Assembly (NCBI RefSeq): GCF_023091155.1
Contig: NZ_JAHWXK010000001.1
Location: 2,294,001-2,358,000 of the forward strand
Source of the DNA: Microbacterium sufflavum
GTDB lineage: Bacteria; Actinomycetota; Actinomycetes; Actinomycetales; Microbacteriaceae
Length of the DNA stretch: 64,000 bases
Direction: 5' to 3'
The notes under the pieces are model-generated. The model ran no database searches. It was not told the origin of the DNA and was given only the letters and a program-made list of their open reading frames with translations. A program made the translations under genes and the position numbers. This document shows, one piece after another, positions 7,023-16,130 of the stretch (position 1 is its first letter; each line of letters begins with the position of its first letter).

Positions 7023-8135
7023 GTGAGCGTCCGCGACCTCGCCGACTACCCGTGGGACGCGGTCGTCCCGTTCCGTGACCGCGCAGCGCAGCACCCGGGC
7101 GGTCTGGTCGACCTCTCGGTCGGCTCGCCCGTCGACCCGACGCCTGACATCATCCGCCGGGCGCTCGCCGAGGCGACAGACGCCCACGCCTATCCGCAGA
7201 CGGTCGGCACGCCCGCGCTGCGCGAGGCCATCGTCGCCTGGTATGCGCGCCGCCGCGGCGTGCCGGATCTGCGCATCGACAACGTGCTACCCACGATCGG
7301 CTCGAAGGAGCTCGTCGGGCTCCTGCCCACGCTGCTCGGTCTCGGTCCGGGCGACATCGTGGTGCACCCGCGCGTGGCCTATCCGACGTACGACGTGGGC
7401 GCCCGCGTCGCCGGAGCCACACCGCTCGCGGCCGACGATCCGGCGGAGTGGCCCGAGGGCACGAAGCTCATCTGGATCAACACCCCGGGCAACCCCGACG
7501 GGCGCACCTGGAGCGTCGCGGAGCTCGCGGCCGCCGTGCGTCGCGCGCGCGAGCTGGGCGCGGTCCTGGCGAGCGACGAGTGCTACGCGGAGCTGGGGTG
7601 GGACGGCCCGTGGTCGACGGAGCCGATCCCGTCCGTGCTGGACCCGCGGGTGACCGACGGCAGCCGCGCCAACCTGCTCAGCGTGTACTCGCTCAGCAAG
7701 CAGTCGAACCTCGCGGGGTATCGCGCCGCCTTCGTGGCCGGGTGCGCCCGCATCGTGGGGGAGCTGCTCACCGCCCGCAAGCACCTCGGCCTCATGCCGC
7801 CCGCTCCGGTGCAGCACGCGATGGCCGTGGCGCTCGGCGACGACGCGCACGTGGCCGCGCAGAAGGAGCTGTACCGCGCCAGGCGCGACCTGCTCCGTCC
7901 GGCCCTGGAGGCCGCCGGCTTCCGCATCGACGGCTCGGAGGCGGGTCTCTACCTGTGGGCGACGGAGGGACGCGACGCGTGGGAGTCGCTGGGGCGGCTC
8001 GCCGACCTGGGCATCCTCGCGGGTCCCGGCCCCTTCTACGGTGCCGACGCGGCGCAGCACGTGCGGCTCGCGCTGACCGCGCCGACCGAGCGGGTGAGCG
8101 CGGCGGCAGAGCGCCTGCACGACGGCGCTCTGTAG
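7023..8135 (+). CDS. dapC: Succinyldiaminopimelate transaminase
   Basis: 370 residues. A PLP-dependent class I aminotransferase that converts N-succinyl-2-amino-6-oxopimelate to N-succinyl-LL-diaminopimelate in lysine/DAP synthesis, using glutamate. Family marks: PLSVGSPVDPTP-type N-terminus (LVDLSVGSPVDPTPDIIR), PTIGSKELVGLLPTLLGLG, NTPGNPDG, SDECYAEL, and the PLP lysine in SVYSLSKQSNLAGYRAAFVAG. The position directly after fdxA is the standard actinobacterial context, which supports DapC over other aminotransferases. dapD and dapE lie 3-5 kb downstream, so three DAP-branch genes are clustered but in separate transcription units. Confidence 0.92.
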   Translation: MSVRDLADYPWDAVVPFRDRAAQHPGGLVDLSVGSPVDPTPDIIRRALAEATDAHAYPQTVGTPALREAIVAWYARRRGVPDLRIDNVLPTIGSKELVGLLPTLLGLGPGDIVVHPRVAYPTYDVGARVAGATPLAADDPAEWPEGTKLIWINTPGNPDGRTWSVAELAAAVRRARELGAVLASDECYAELGWDGPWSTEPIPSVLDPRVTDGSRANLLSVYSLSKQSNLAGYRAAFVAGCARIVGELLTARKHLGLMPPAPVQHAMAVALGDDAHVAAQKELYRARRDLLRPALEAAGFRIDGSEAGLYLWATEGRDAWESLGRLADLGILAGPGPFYGADAAQHVRLALTAPTERVSAAAERLHDGAL

Positions 8136-8168
8136 CTTCCCTCAGCTCAGCGGCGATCTGTTTGGCGG

Positions 8169-8197
8169 TTGTCACAGTAGGCCGGTGGGACTACTAG
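8169..8197 (+). promoter_or_regulatory. Possible promoter of gltA
   Basis: TTGTCA (8169-8174), 17-base spacer, TACTAG (8192-8197). The -35 matches 5 of 6 bases and the -10 is weak; a TAGGCT at 8196-8201 is an alternative -10. Either would leave a leader of about 120 bases before gltA. Confidence 0.4.
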
Positions 8198-8324
8198 GCT
8201 GTAAAAGCGATTCGGTCGTCACCCGACCAGGCGCTCGGCGCCGAGAGATCGCCACTTCCGGCTTGATCACGAACGTGCTGACACCCCCGCGACGCGCAGG
8301 CGGTCAGACAAAGGAGGAGGGCGC

Positions 8325-9614
8325 GTGAGCGCTGCAGCAGACCAGACGGCGAAGCTGACGATCGGTGACACCACCGCCGAATTCCCCGTGGTGCGCGGCA
8401 CGGCCGGCCACGACAGCATCGATTTCTCGACGTTGACTAGGCAGACCGGGTACACCGGACTCGACTACGGCTTCGTGAACACCGCCTCGACCAAGTCCGA
8501 GATCACCTTCATCGACGGCGACAAGGGCATCCTGCGCTACCGCGGCTACCCGATCGAACAGCTCGCCGGGAGCACCAGCTACCTCGAGGTGGCGTGGCTG
8601 CTCATCTACGGCGAGCTGCCCTCGGCATCCGAGCTCGCCGAGTTCGACGAGAAGATCCGCCGCCACACGCTGCTGCACGAAGACCTCAAGCGCTTCTTCT
8701 CCGCGCTGCCGCACACCGCGCACCCCATGTCCGTGCTGTCCTCGGCGGTCGCCGCCCTGTCGACGTACTACGAGGGCCAGACCGACCCGCACAACCCCGA
8801 GCACGTCGAGCTGAACATGATCCGCATGCTCGCCAAGCTCCCGGTGATCGCGGCCTACGCGCACAAGAAGAGCGTCGGGCAGGCGTTCCTGTACCCCGAC
8901 AACTCCCTCGGGTTCGTGGAGAACTTCCTCAAGCTCAACTTCGGGGTCAACTCCGAGCCGTACGAGATCAACCCGGTCATGGCGAAGGCGCTCGAGCTGC
9001 TGCTGATCCTGCACGAGGACCACGAGCAGAACGCCTCCACGTCGACCGTCCGCCTCGTCGGCTCGACGGGCGCGAACCAGTTCGCCTCCGTGTCCGCCGG
9101 CATCCAGGCGCTCTCCGGCCCGCTGCACGGCGGTGCGAACGAGGCCGTGCTGACGATGCTCGGTCAGATCCGCGACTCGGGGCAGAGCGTCGCGCGCTTC
9201 GTGGAGCGGGTGAAGAACAAGGAAGAGGGCGTGAAGCTGATGGGCTTCGGGCACCGGGTCTACAAGAACTACGACCCGCGCGCCAAGCTCGTCAAGGAGG
9301 CGGCCGACGAGGTGCTCGCCTCGCTGGGCGTGACAGACCCGCTGCTCGATCTGGCGAAGGAGCTCGAGGAGCTCGCGCTCGCCGACGACTACTTCCGCGA
9401 GCGTCGCCTCTACCCGAACGTCGATTTCTACACCGGCGTGATCTACAAGGCGATGGGCTTCCCGACGCGCATGTTCACGGTGCTGTTCGCGATCGGACGG
9501 CTCCCGGGCTGGCTCGCGCAGTGGCGTGAGCTGCAGCTCGACCCGCAGACCAAGATCGGCCGCCCGCAGCAGCTGTACACGGGTTCGCCCGAGCGGTCCT
9601 TCCCGACGCGCTGA
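8325..9614 (+). CDS. gltA: Citrate synthase (type II)
   Basis: 429 residues. Condenses oxaloacetate and acetyl-CoA to citrate at the entry of the TCA cycle. Conserved landmarks include ITFIDGDKGILRYRGYPIEQLA, LILHEDHEQNASTSTVRLVGS with the first active-site His region, LSGPLHGGANEAVLTML with the second catalytic His, MGFGHRVYKNYDPRA with the third, and NVDFYTGVIYKAMGFP with the catalytic Asp region. The length fits the hexameric bacterial type. A strong AAAGGAGG ribosome site sits about 6 bases before the GTG-containing start region at 8325. It is monocistronic with its own promoter and terminator. Confidence 0.97.
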   Translation: MSAAADQTAKLTIGDTTAEFPVVRGTAGHDSIDFSTLTRQTGYTGLDYGFVNTASTKSEITFIDGDKGILRYRGYPIEQLAGSTSYLEVAWLLIYGELPSASELAEFDEKIRRHTLLHEDLKRFFSALPHTAHPMSVLSSAVAALSTYYEGQTDPHNPEHVELNMIRMLAKLPVIAAYAHKKSVGQAFLYPDNSLGFVENFLKLNFGVNSEPYEINPVMAKALELLLILHEDHEQNASTSTVRLVGSTGANQFASVSAGIQALSGPLHGGANEAVLTMLGQIRDSGQSVARFVERVKNKEEGVKLMGFGHRVYKNYDPRAKLVKEAADEVLASLGVTDPLLDLAKELEELALADDYFRERRLYPNVDFYTGVIYKAMGFPTRMFTVLFAIGRLPGWLAQWRELQLDPQTKIGRPQQLYTGSPERSFPTR

Positions 9615-9623
9615 GCCGTCACC

Positions 9624-9661
9624 CGAAACGCCCCCTCCGTCACATCGGAGGGGGCGTTTCG
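9624..9661 (+). terminator. Terminator after gltA
   Basis: 16-bp perfect inverted repeat (9624-9639 with 9646-9661) around a 6-base loop, ten bases after the gltA stop. Confidence 0.85.
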
Positions 9662-9681
9662 GCGTCCGGCAGCGCAACGCA

Positions 9682-9715
9682 GAACGGTGCCCCTCCGTGA
9701 AGAGGGGCACCGTTC
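9682..9715 (-). terminator. Terminator after the convergent DEAD-box helicase
   Basis: 14-bp perfect inverted repeat (9682-9695 with 9702-9715). It lies between the gltA terminator and the end of the minus-strand helicase gene and probably stops transcription from that side. Confidence 0.7.
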
Positions 9716-9730
9716 CGGGTGGCAGGGGTG

Positions 9731-11131
9731 TCAGCGGCCCTGCGAGCCGCGGCCACCGCCCTGGCGGGACTGGCCGCCCTGGCGCGAAGCGCCGCCGGTC
9801 TGCGTGGAGTAGCTGGCGCCCTGGCCGCCGCCCTGACCGCCGGAGCGGCGGCGGCGACGTCGCGCGGGCGGGGTCGCCGCGGAGCTGCGCTCGCCACCGG
9901 CGGGGCGCTGCTTGGCGGCCGGGCGCTGCGGCGCCTGCTGCACCGGTGCGGGGCGCACGTGCGGCGCGCGCTCCGGCACCAGCTCGGTCACCGCGGCCGG
10001 GGTGAGCTCTTCGAGCGGGGCCGAGATCGCGGCCTTGCGCAGCAGGTCCTTCACGTCGCGGCGCTGCTCGGGGAGCACGACCGTGACCACCGTGCCCGCG
10101 GCGCCGGCACGCGCGGTGCGGCCGGAGCGGTGCAGATAGGCCTTGTGCTCGACGGGCGGGTCGACGTGCACCACGAGGTCGACGTTGTCGACGTGCACAC
10201 CGCGCGCCGCGACATCCGTGGCCACGAGCACGCGCACCCCGCCGTCCTCCGGAGCGGTCGAGAACGCGCCGAGGTTGCGCTCGCGCGCGTTCTGCGAGAG
10301 GTTGCCGTGCAGGTCGACCGCGGGGATGCCGGCGGCCGTGAGCTGCTTGGCGAGCTTCTTCGCCTGGTGCTTCGTGCGCGTGAACAGGATGCGACGGCCG
10401 GTGCCGGACGCCAGGTCGCGCACGAGCACGGTCTTGTTCTCGGTGGAGTCGACCACCAGCACGCGGTGCGTCATCTCGCCCACGGGCACGCTCGCCTCAT
10501 CGACCTCGTGGCTGACCGGGTTCGAGAGGAACCGGCGGGCGAGGGTGTCGATGCCGCGGTCGAGGGTCGCGCTGAACAGCAGGCGCTGTCCGTCGGCGGG
10601 CGTCGCCGCGAGGATGCGGGTGACGCCGGGGAGGAAGCCGAGGTCGGCCATGTGGTCGGCCTCGTCGAGCACCGCGACCTCGATCGCGCTCAGACGCACG
10701 ACCTGCTGCTTCATGAGGTCTTCGAGGCGACCGGGGCAGGCCACCACGATGTCGACGCCGCCCTGCAGCGCTTTCTCCTGCGGACGCTGGCTGACACCGC
10801 CGAACACGGTGGTGACGCGGAGCCCGACGGCCTCGGCGAGCGGGGCGACGGTGGCGGCGATCTGCGTCGCGAGCTCTCGGGTCGGCGCGAGCACCAGGCC
10901 GCGGGGGAGCCCGGCGCGGCGCTTGGTGCCCGAGGCCGCGAGCCGCGCCACGAGCGGAAGGGCGAAGGCGATGGTCTTGCCGCTGCCGGTGCGTCCGCGA
11001 CCGAGGAGGTCACGGCCGGCGAGCGAATCGGGAAGGGTGTCGCGCTGGATCGCGAACGCCTCGGTCTTGCCGGAGGCGGCGAGAACGGCGGCGAGCTCGG
11101 CGGGAACGCCGAGATCGAGGAAGGAAGGCAT
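9731..11131 (-). CDS. DEAD-box RNA helicase with RG-rich tail
   Basis: 466 residues. An ATP-dependent RNA helicase core with a Q-motif region (TEAFAIQRDTLPDSLAGRD), Walker A GRTGSGKT, PTRELATQ, the DEAD box (LDEADHMADLGF), SAT (LFSATLDRG), and domain-2 motifs TRTKHQAKKLAKQL, ATDVAARGVHVDNVDLVVHVDPP and HRSGRTARAG. The last 90 residues are low-complexity and basic (ARRRRRRSGGQGGGQG...GGGRGSQGR), an RNA-binding tail. The likely role is rRNA or mRNA remodelling; a RhlE/CsdA-like cold or ribosome function is inference. GGAG lies 8 bases before the ATG. A second DEAD-box gene is at 25.9-27.4 kb. Confidence 0.92.
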   Translation of the reverse strand: MPSFLDLGVPAELAAVLAASGKTEAFAIQRDTLPDSLAGRDLLGRGRTGSGKTIAFALPLVARLAASGTKRRAGLPRGLVLAPTRELATQIAATVAPLAEAVGLRVTTVFGGVSQRPQEKALQGGVDIVVACPGRLEDLMKQQVVRLSAIEVAVLDEADHMADLGFLPGVTRILAATPADGQRLLFSATLDRGIDTLARRFLSNPVSHEVDEASVPVGEMTHRVLVVDSTENKTVLVRDLASGTGRRILFTRTKHQAKKLAKQLTAAGIPAVDLHGNLSQNARERNLGAFSTAPEDGGVRVLVATDVAARGVHVDNVDLVVHVDPPVEHKAYLHRSGRTARAGAAGTVVTVVLPEQRRDVKDLLRKAAISAPLEELTPAAVTELVPERAPHVRPAPVQQAPQRPAAKQRPAGGERSSAATPPARRRRRRSGGQGGGQGASYSTQTGGASRQGGQSRQGGGRGSQGR

Positions 11132-11367
11132 GCAGAAAACTCCGTCAGCGCCCGACAGGGGCGCGGTAGTGGGGTGGGGTGGGCGAGGACGCGGCGGATC
11201 GCGCGTCCGTTCGCCGTACGTATGGCCAGTTCGGGCTGGTGATGGGAGCGCCAGGCGCTCGCTTCGGTCCTCGGAGACCCCTAGACGACGACGATGCTGA
11301 CGGCCGGCGGCGCGAGCAGCGGTGTCAGTCTACCAGTGGCGGCATGCCGGAGGCCGCATGCCCGGTG
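11132..11367. other. Intergenic region with helicase leader
   Basis: 236 bases between dapD and the helicase, both on the minus strand. On the minus strand a TAGACT box (complement of 11327-11332) may be the helicase -10, which would give a leader of nearly 200 bases. Long leaders are common upstream of DEAD-box genes. A 7-bp hairpin (11341-11347 with 11356-11362) follows the dapD stop but lacks a U-tract. No ORF is supported. Confidence 0.35.
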
Positions 11368-12321
11368 TCAGGCGTGCAGCGCGTCGTTCAGCGTGACCCC
11401 GACGCCGGCGCGCTGGACCGCCTCGACTGCACCGGTGAGGGAGTTGCGGCGGAACAGGAGGCCGTCGCGGCCGGACAGCTCCGCGCCCTTCACGGTCGGA
11501 CGGCCGCCGTCCGGAGTGACCGGGCCGTCGGCCAGCACGATCTTGGTGCCAGCCGTGACGTAGAGCCCGGCCTCGACCACGCAGTCGTCACCCAGCGAGA
11601 TGCCGATCCCCGCGTTGGCGCCCAGGAGCGTGCGCGACCCGATCGAGACACGGTGCGTGCCGCCGCCGGAGAGCGTGCCCATGATGGAGGCGCCGCCACC
11701 GATGTCGCTGCCGTCGCCCACGACGACACCCTGCGAGATGCGGCCCTCGACCATGGAGGCGCCGAGCGTACCGGCGTTGAAGTTCACGAAGCCCTCGTGC
11801 ATCACGGTGGTGCCGGGGGAGAGGTGGGCGCCGAGGCGCACGCGGGACGCATCGGCGATGCGGACACCGGCGGGCTGGACGTAGTCGGTCAGGCGCGGGA
11901 ACTTGTCGAGCCCCTGCACCTGGATGCCCGCCCGCTGGAGCTGCGGGCGCAGACGGGCCGCGTCGGACGGCAGGACAGGTCCGGCGTTCGTCCAGGCCAC
12001 GTTCGGCAGGTGGGCGAAGATGCCGTCCAGGTTCAGCTCGTTCGGGCGTGCGACCAGGTGCGACAGCGCGTGCAGCCGCAGGTACGCGTCCGCGGTGGAG
12101 GCGGGGGCGGCGTCGAGGTCGACCTGGAGCTGGACGACCTCGACCGTCACGTTGCGGCGCTCGTCCGGCCCGGCGAGCGGGACCAGGGCGTCGACCGCGG
12201 CCGCGGCGTCCTCGGTCGAGGGGGCGACGGTGCGCACCTCGGGGAACCAGGCGTCCAGGACGGTGCCGTCGCCGGCGGTCGTGGTCAGTCCGATGCCCCA
12301 CACAGTTCTCGCGTCGCTCAT
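11368..12321 (-). CDS. dapD: Tetrahydrodipicolinate N-succinyltransferase
   Basis: 317 residues. Transfers succinyl from succinyl-CoA to tetrahydrodipicolinate, the first committed step of the succinylase DAP branch. The C-terminal two thirds forms a left-handed beta-helix of hexapeptide repeats ([58 protein letters not shown] and [28 protein letters not shown]). The N-terminal domain ([23 protein letters not shown]) is the actinobacterial/type-2 DapD form. The start is the ATG read from 12321-12319. GGAGG sits only 1 base before it, too close to act as a ribosome site, but a TACCGT -10 box lies exactly 6 bases upstream, so the message is probably leaderless. Divergent from dapE. Confidence 0.95.
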   Translation of the reverse strand: MSDARTVWGIGLTTTAGDGTVLDAWFPEVRTVAPSTEDAAAAVDALVPLAGPDERRNVTVEVVQLQVDLDAAPASTADAYLRLHALSHLVARPNELNLDGIFAHLPNVAWTNAGPVLPSDAARLRPQLQRAGIQVQGLDKFPRLTDYVQPAGVRIADASRVRLGAHLSPGTTVMHEGFVNFNAGTLGASMVEGRISQGVVVGDGSDIGGGASIMGTLSGGGTHRVSIGSRTLLGANAGIGISLGDDCVVEAGLYVTAGTKIVLADGPVTPDGGRPTVKGAELSGRDGLLFRRNSLTGAVEAVQRAGVGVTLNDALHA

Positions 12322-12327
12322 ACCTCC

Positions 12328-12333
12328 ACGGTA
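12328..12333 (-). promoter_or_regulatory. -10 box of leaderless promoter for dapD
   Basis: On the minus strand TACCGT ends 6 bases before the dapD ATG. It lies back-to-back with the dapE promoter within a 66-base intergenic region. Confidence 0.5.
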
Positions 12334-12375
12334 TCGCGGGCCGACCCGGGCCTCCGCCCGCATGACGACGGTCGG

Positions 12376-12381
12376 TAGGCT
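12376..12381 (+). promoter_or_regulatory. -10 box of leaderless promoter for dapE
   Basis: TAGGCT ends 6 bases before ATG 12388, so the first transcribed base should be the A of the start codon. Confidence 0.6.
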
Positions 12382-12387
12382 GAGGGC

Positions 12388-13461
12388 ATGGTGCTCGATC
12401 TGACCGCGTCCTCTGCTGCCCTCACCCGCGCGATCTGCGACATCCGGAGCGTCTCGGGCGACGAGAAGACGCTCGCCGACGCCATCGAGCAGGCCGTCGC
12501 CCCCCTCGCGCACCTCGAGGTCATCCGGCACGGGAACACGATCGTCGCCCGCACCGACCGCGGCCGAGACCGTCGCGTGGCGATCGCCGGCCACATCGAC
12601 ACCGTGCCCGTGAACGGCAACCTTCCCACGCGCGACATCGAGGTCGACGGCGAGCCCTACCTGTGGGGGCGCGGCACGGTCGACATGAAGGCGGGCACCG
12701 CGGTGCAGCTGAAGCTCGCGGCCGAGCTGACCGACCCCGCGGTCGACATCACGTGGATGTGGTACGACAACGAAGAGGTCGAGGCGACCAAGAACGGGCT
12801 CGCGCTGCTGGCGGCGGCACGTCCCGACCTGCTCCAGGCGGACTTCGCGATCCTGGGCGAACCGTCGAACGGCGAGGTCGAGGGCGGCTGCAACGGCACG
12901 CTGCGGGCGATCGTGCGTACCTCGGGTGTCCGCGCCCACAGTGCCCGGGCGTGGATCGGCGAGAACGCCATCCATCGCGCCGCGCCCATCCTCACCCGTC
13001 TGGCCGAGTACCGCGCTCGGGAGGTCCCGGTCGAGGGGCTGCTGTACCGCGAGAGCCTCAGTGCCGTCCGCATCGCCGGCGGGGTGGCGGGCAACGTCAT
13101 CCCCGACGCGTGCGAGGTCGAGGTCAACTACCGCTTCGCGCCCAGCAAGTCGGCCGCCGACGCCGAGGCCCACGTGCGCGCGGTGCTCGCGGGGTTCGAC
13201 GTGGAGATCACGGATGCGGCCGAGGGGGCACGCCCCGGGCTGGACGCCGACATCGCGCGGGACTTCGTGGCGGCGGTCGGCGCCGAGCCGCGCCCGAAGT
13301 ACGGCTGGACCGACGTGGCGCGCTTCTCGGCGCTGGGCATCCCCGCCGTGAACTACGGCCCCGGTGACCCCCACCTCGCCCACCACGACGAGGAGCGGGT
13401 GCCGCTCGCGCAGATCGCGGCGGTCGAGCAGGGCCTGCGGGCATGGCTCACCTCGCACTGA
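12388..13461 (+). CDS. dapE: Succinyl-diaminopimelate desuccinylase
   Basis: 357 residues. A zinc-dependent M20-family amidohydrolase that removes succinate from N-succinyl-LL-DAP. Metal and catalytic motifs are in order: AGHIDTVP (His ligand and Asp), [10 protein letters not shown] (bridging Asp), [14 protein letters not shown] (catalytic Glu and Glu ligand), [15 protein letters not shown], and near the C-terminus [15 protein letters not shown] with the last His ligand. The dimerisation lid domain lies between about residues 175 and 285. The length fits the actinobacterial DapE. The gene's last 19 bases overlap the following membrane-protein gene. Confidence 0.96.
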   Translation: MVLDLTASSAALTRAICDIRSVSGDEKTLADAIEQAVAPLAHLEVIRHGNTIVARTDRGRDRRVAIAGHIDTVPVNGNLPTRDIEVDGEPYLWGRGTVDMKAGTAVQLKLAAELTDPAVDITWMWYDNEEVEATKNGLALLAAARPDLLQADFAILGEPSNGEVEGGCNGTLRAIVRTSGVRAHSARAWIGENAIHRAAPILTRLAEYRAREVPVEGLLYRESLSAVRIAGGVAGNVIPDACEVEVNYRFAPSKSAADAEAHVRAVLAGFDVEITDAAEGARPGLDADIARDFVAAVGAEPRPKYGWTDVARFSALGIPAVNYGPGDPHLAHHDEERVPLAQIAAVEQGLRAWLTSH

Positions 13462-14660
13462 GCACGGCACGTCGCTGGGCTCGGCTTCCCCTTCCGCTGC
13501 GCATCGGCCTGATCTATCTCGGCGCGCGCGTCGTGACGACGGGGTTCCTGATCGCGGCGGCGTCGCTGTCCACCGTCTTCTCGCGCTTCGGGGGTGACGC
13601 GGGCCTGATCGACTTCGTGCTCGGCTGGGACGCCCAGTGGTACTGGCAGGTGGCCGTCCACGGGTATCCGAGCGAGCTGCCGCTGACCGACGCCGGCGAG
13701 GTCGCCGAGAACGCGTGGGCGTTCATGCCGGTGTTCGCATACGCCGCGAAGGCGCTCGGTTTCGTGCTCGGCTCGTGGGGAGCGGGAGCGTTCGTGCTCG
13801 CCCTCGTCGCCGGCTACCTGGCCTGCCTGGCGCTGCATCGCCTGCTGCGCGATCGCATCGGCAGCGGGGCCGCGCTCTGGGCGGTCGTGTTCTTCGCCGC
13901 AGGGCCGCTGGCCGCGATGTTCCAGGTGGGCTATGCGGAGACGCTGTTCCTGCTGCTGCTGTTCCTCGCCCTGGACGCGACGATCCGCAGGCAGTACGCG
14001 TGGCTGTACCTGCTGATCCCGGTGATGGGCTTCACGCGACCCGGGGTTCTGGCGTTCGCGCTGTACCTCGGCCTCCACGGCATCCTCCGCTGGATCCACC
14101 GCCGCGACGATCCGCTCGCGCTGCGCGAGGTGGTGCACATCGTGGCGGTCGGCGCGCTCGCCGTCGCGACCGGCTTCGCGTGGCAGGTGATCGCCGCCGT
14201 CGTCACGGGCGACCCCGGGGCGTATCTCGCGACCGAGCTCGCCTGGCGTCGGCACTGGATCGTGGGCGGCGTCGACGGCTTCGTGCCGTTCGAGGGGTGG
14301 GTGCAGGCGTCGCAGTTCTGGTTCTCGCTGTGGGGGCTTCCCGCCGCGGGGGGACCCGTCGCGCTCGTGCTGCTCGTGGTGGCCGCGGCCCTCGCGCTGC
14401 TGTTCGCCCGCCCGGTGCGGGCACTGGGTGCGGACCTGCGCCTGTGGAGTGCGAGCTACCTGCTGTACCTGCTGGCGGTGTTCTTCCCGCAGTCGAGCAC
14501 GTTCCGGTTGCTGCTGCCGCTCAGCCCGGCGTGGGGCGCGGTCGCGGTGCCCCGGTCGCGCGCCTGGCGTCTCGGCGTGCTGGTGCTGTGCCTGCTCGGT
14601 CAGTGGGTGTGGATCTACCACGTGTATGCGCTCGGCAGCACGTTCTGGCAGGTTCCCTGA
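13443..14660 (+). CDS. PIG-V-like membrane mannosyltransferase
   Basis: 405 residues with about ten hydrophobic segments. It resembles polyprenol-phosphate-sugar-dependent GT-C glycosyltransferases of the PIG-V (GT76) type. The first loop has the acidic motif expected for this fold ([19 protein letters not shown], about residues 58-76), followed by [14 protein letters not shown]. It would transfer a lipid-linked sugar, probably mannose, on the outer face of the membrane. No signal peptide is present beyond the first TM (about 18-40). It overlaps the dapE end by 19 bases, so it is co-transcribed and probably coupled, although no metabolic link to DapE is obvious. The acceptor is unknown. Confidence 0.75.
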   Translation: MAHLALSTARRWARLPLPLRIGLIYLGARVVTTGFLIAAASLSTVFSRFGGDAGLIDFVLGWDAQWYWQVAVHGYPSELPLTDAGEVAENAWAFMPVFAYAAKALGFVLGSWGAGAFVLALVAGYLACLALHRLLRDRIGSGAALWAVVFFAAGPLAAMFQVGYAETLFLLLLFLALDATIRRQYAWLYLLIPVMGFTRPGVLAFALYLGLHGILRWIHRRDDPLALREVVHIVAVGALAVATGFAWQVIAAVVTGDPGAYLATELAWRRHWIVGGVDGFVPFEGWVQASQFWFSLWGLPAAGGPVALVLLVVAAALALLFARPVRALGADLRLWSASYLLYLLAVFFPQSSTFRLLLPLSPAWGAVAVPRSRAWRLGVLVLCLLGQWVWIYHVYALGSTFWQVP

Positions 14661-14754
14661 TCGCGCGGGAGAACGGGATTGTGTCGGCGTGACGTCCACG
14701 GCGCGGTGTCACCCGATAAACTCGTTCCATACCACCGGAGGAAAGGGAGCCACG

Positions 14755-14928
14755 ATGGCAGCGATGAAGCCGAGGACCGGAGACGGACCGATGGAGGCCG
14801 TGAAAGAAGGACGACTCATCATCGTGCGCGTTCCGCTCGAGGGCGGCGGCCGCCTGGTCGTCTCCGTGAACGACGCCGAAGCGAAGGAGCTCCACGACGT
14901 GCTGGGTGCCGTCGTGACGCCGGCCTGA
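14755..14928 (+). CDS. DUF3117 family small protein
   Basis: 57 residues: starts MAAMKPRTGDGPMEAVKEGR and continues with a short beta-rich core (LIIVRVPLEGGGRLVVSV) and NDAEAKELHDVL. This small protein is near-universal in actinobacteria (Rv1211 type) and its function is unknown. An excellent GGAGGAAAGGGAG ribosome site precedes ATG 14755. TAAACT at 14717-14722 is a plausible -10, giving a leader of about 30 bases. A strong terminator follows, so it is a monocistronic gene and probably highly expressed. Confidence 0.92.
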   Translation: MAAMKPRTGDGPMEAVKEGRLIIVRVPLEGGGRLVVSVNDAEAKELHDVLGAVVTPA

Positions 14929-14957
14929 TCGAACCGGGTCCGCTCGTGCGGAACCAG

Positions 14958-14989
14958 GAGGGCGATGGATCCGCGGATCCATCGCCCTC
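14958..14989 (+). terminator. Terminator between DUF3117 and the convergent methyltransferase
   Basis: 15-bp perfect inverted repeat (14958-14972 with 14975-14989) followed by TTT. The symmetry suggests it serves both converging genes. Confidence 0.85.
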
Positions 14990-15017
14990 TTTCGCTGTTC
15001 CGGCCCCGTGCCCGCGG

Positions 15018-15656
15018 TCAGTCCTGGTCGTCGAGGCGCACCAGCTGCAGCAGTCCCTCACCGGCCGGCGACACCGTGGCCAGCACCGCGGAGGACTCCT
15101 GGGTCGCCTGCACCAGCGAGCGGTAGGCGGAGGTCACGTCGTCGCGCTGCACGGGGTCGGCCACGCGACCGCCGGCGAGGATGCGCGGCACGAGCACGAG
15201 CCCGCCGACCCGTGCGAGCCGCAAACCGTGCTCGACGTACTCGATCACGTTCTCCGGGTCGGCGTCGACCAGCACGATGTCGTACGAGGACTCGTTCATG
15301 CGCGGCAGCACGTCGCTCGCGCGACCCGTGATGAGGCGGGCGCGGGTGGACGGGACGCGGGCGTCGGCGAACGCCTGGCGTGCCGCGGCGAGATGCTCCG
15401 GCTCGTTGTCGATCGTGGTCAGGACGGCCTGCGGGGCGCCGCGCAGCAGCCAGAGGCCGGACACGCCGGCACCGGTGCCGATCTCGACGATCGACCGCGC
15501 CCCCGCGGCGGCGGCGAGCACGGCGATCTGCGAACCGACCGCGGCGCTCACCGGGGCGGCACCGAGCTCGACCGCGTGCGCGCGCGCCCTCGCGAGGGAA
15601 TCCGGTTCGACGATGGATTCTCGAAGGAAGCGCGCGTTGGCGTCGTGCTCGCTCAT
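15018..15656 (-). CDS. O-methyltransferase (class I SAM-dependent)
   Basis: 212 residues from the ATG read at 15656. The SAM-binding core is in order: IVEIGTGAGVSGLWLLRG (motif I), LTTIDNEPEHLAAARQAF (motif II acid), ASDVLPRMNESSYDIVLVDADPENVIEYVEHGLRLARVGGLVLVPRIL. It matches the COMT-like O-methyltransferase_3 family (Rv1220c type); the substrate is unknown. In many actinobacteria the extracytoplasmic sigma factor sigE and its anti-sigma lie between this gene and tatB; here only 90 bases separate the two. A TACCCT box on the minus strand, followed by a leader of about 36 bases with GCAGGGAGAG, probably drives it. Confidence 0.88.
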   Translation of the reverse strand: MSEHDANARFLRESIVEPDSLARARAHAVELGAAPVSAAVGSQIAVLAAAAGARSIVEIGTGAGVSGLWLLRGAPQAVLTTIDNEPEHLAAARQAFADARVPSTRARLITGRASDVLPRMNESSYDIVLVDADPENVIEYVEHGLRLARVGGLVLVPRILAGGRVADPVQRDDVTSAYRSLVQATQESSAVLATVSPAGEGLLQLVRLDDQD

Positions 15657-15734
15657 GGGCTGACTCTCCCTGCCTGCGTGGGTGATGCCTCCAGGGTATG
15701 GGCTGTCTGCGCGCAGACTCCGCAGGCGCGGCGG

Positions 15735-15740
15735 TAGCCT
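15735..15740 (+). promoter_or_regulatory. -10 box of leaderless promoter for tatB
   Basis: TAGCCT ends 6 bases before ATG 15747. Confidence 0.55.
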
Positions 15741-15746
15741 GGTCAC

Positions 15747-16121
15747 ATGACGTTCGGTCTGACCTTCGAGAAGCTGCTGCTGATCGGCCTCATCGCGGTG
15801 CTGATCATCGGACCCGAACGTCTTCCCCGTGCGGCCGAGAGCTTCGCGCGACTCGTCCGCAAGGCCGGCGAGTACCTGCGCGACACCAAGTCGCGGATGC
15901 GGGAGGAGATGGGCCCGGAGCTCGACGACGTCGACTGGCGCAAGCTCGACCCGCGGCAGTACGACCCCCGGCGCATCATCCGCGACGCCCTGTTCGAGGA
16001 GCCGCAGCCGACGACCCCGGCCGCGGTCGCCGCCACCATCGCGGAACCGGTGGCCCCGCGCACCGCGCCGCCGGTGTTCGATGCGCAGAACCGTCCTCCG
16101 TTCGACTCCGAGGCCACCTGA
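15747..16121 (+). CDS. tatB: Sec-independent translocase subunit TatB-like
   Basis: 124 residues. One N-terminal transmembrane helix (FEKLLLIGLIAVLIIGPERLPRAAE, with the Glu in the hydrophobic entry and the hinge GPERLP) is followed by an amphipathic helix (SFARLVRKAGEYLRDTKSRMREEM) and a Pro-rich disordered tail. TatB is part of the receptor that recognises twin-arginine signal peptides together with TatC. The length and the GPERLP hinge favour TatB over TatA. tatA and tatC are not in the window. Leaderless start. Confidence 0.85.
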   Translation: MTFGLTFEKLLLIGLIAVLIIGPERLPRAAESFARLVRKAGEYLRDTKSRMREEMGPELDDVDWRKLDPRQYDPRRIIRDALFEEPQPTTPAAVAATIAEPVAPRTAPPVFDAQNRPPFDSEAT

Positions 16122-16130
16122 CCCGACGGC

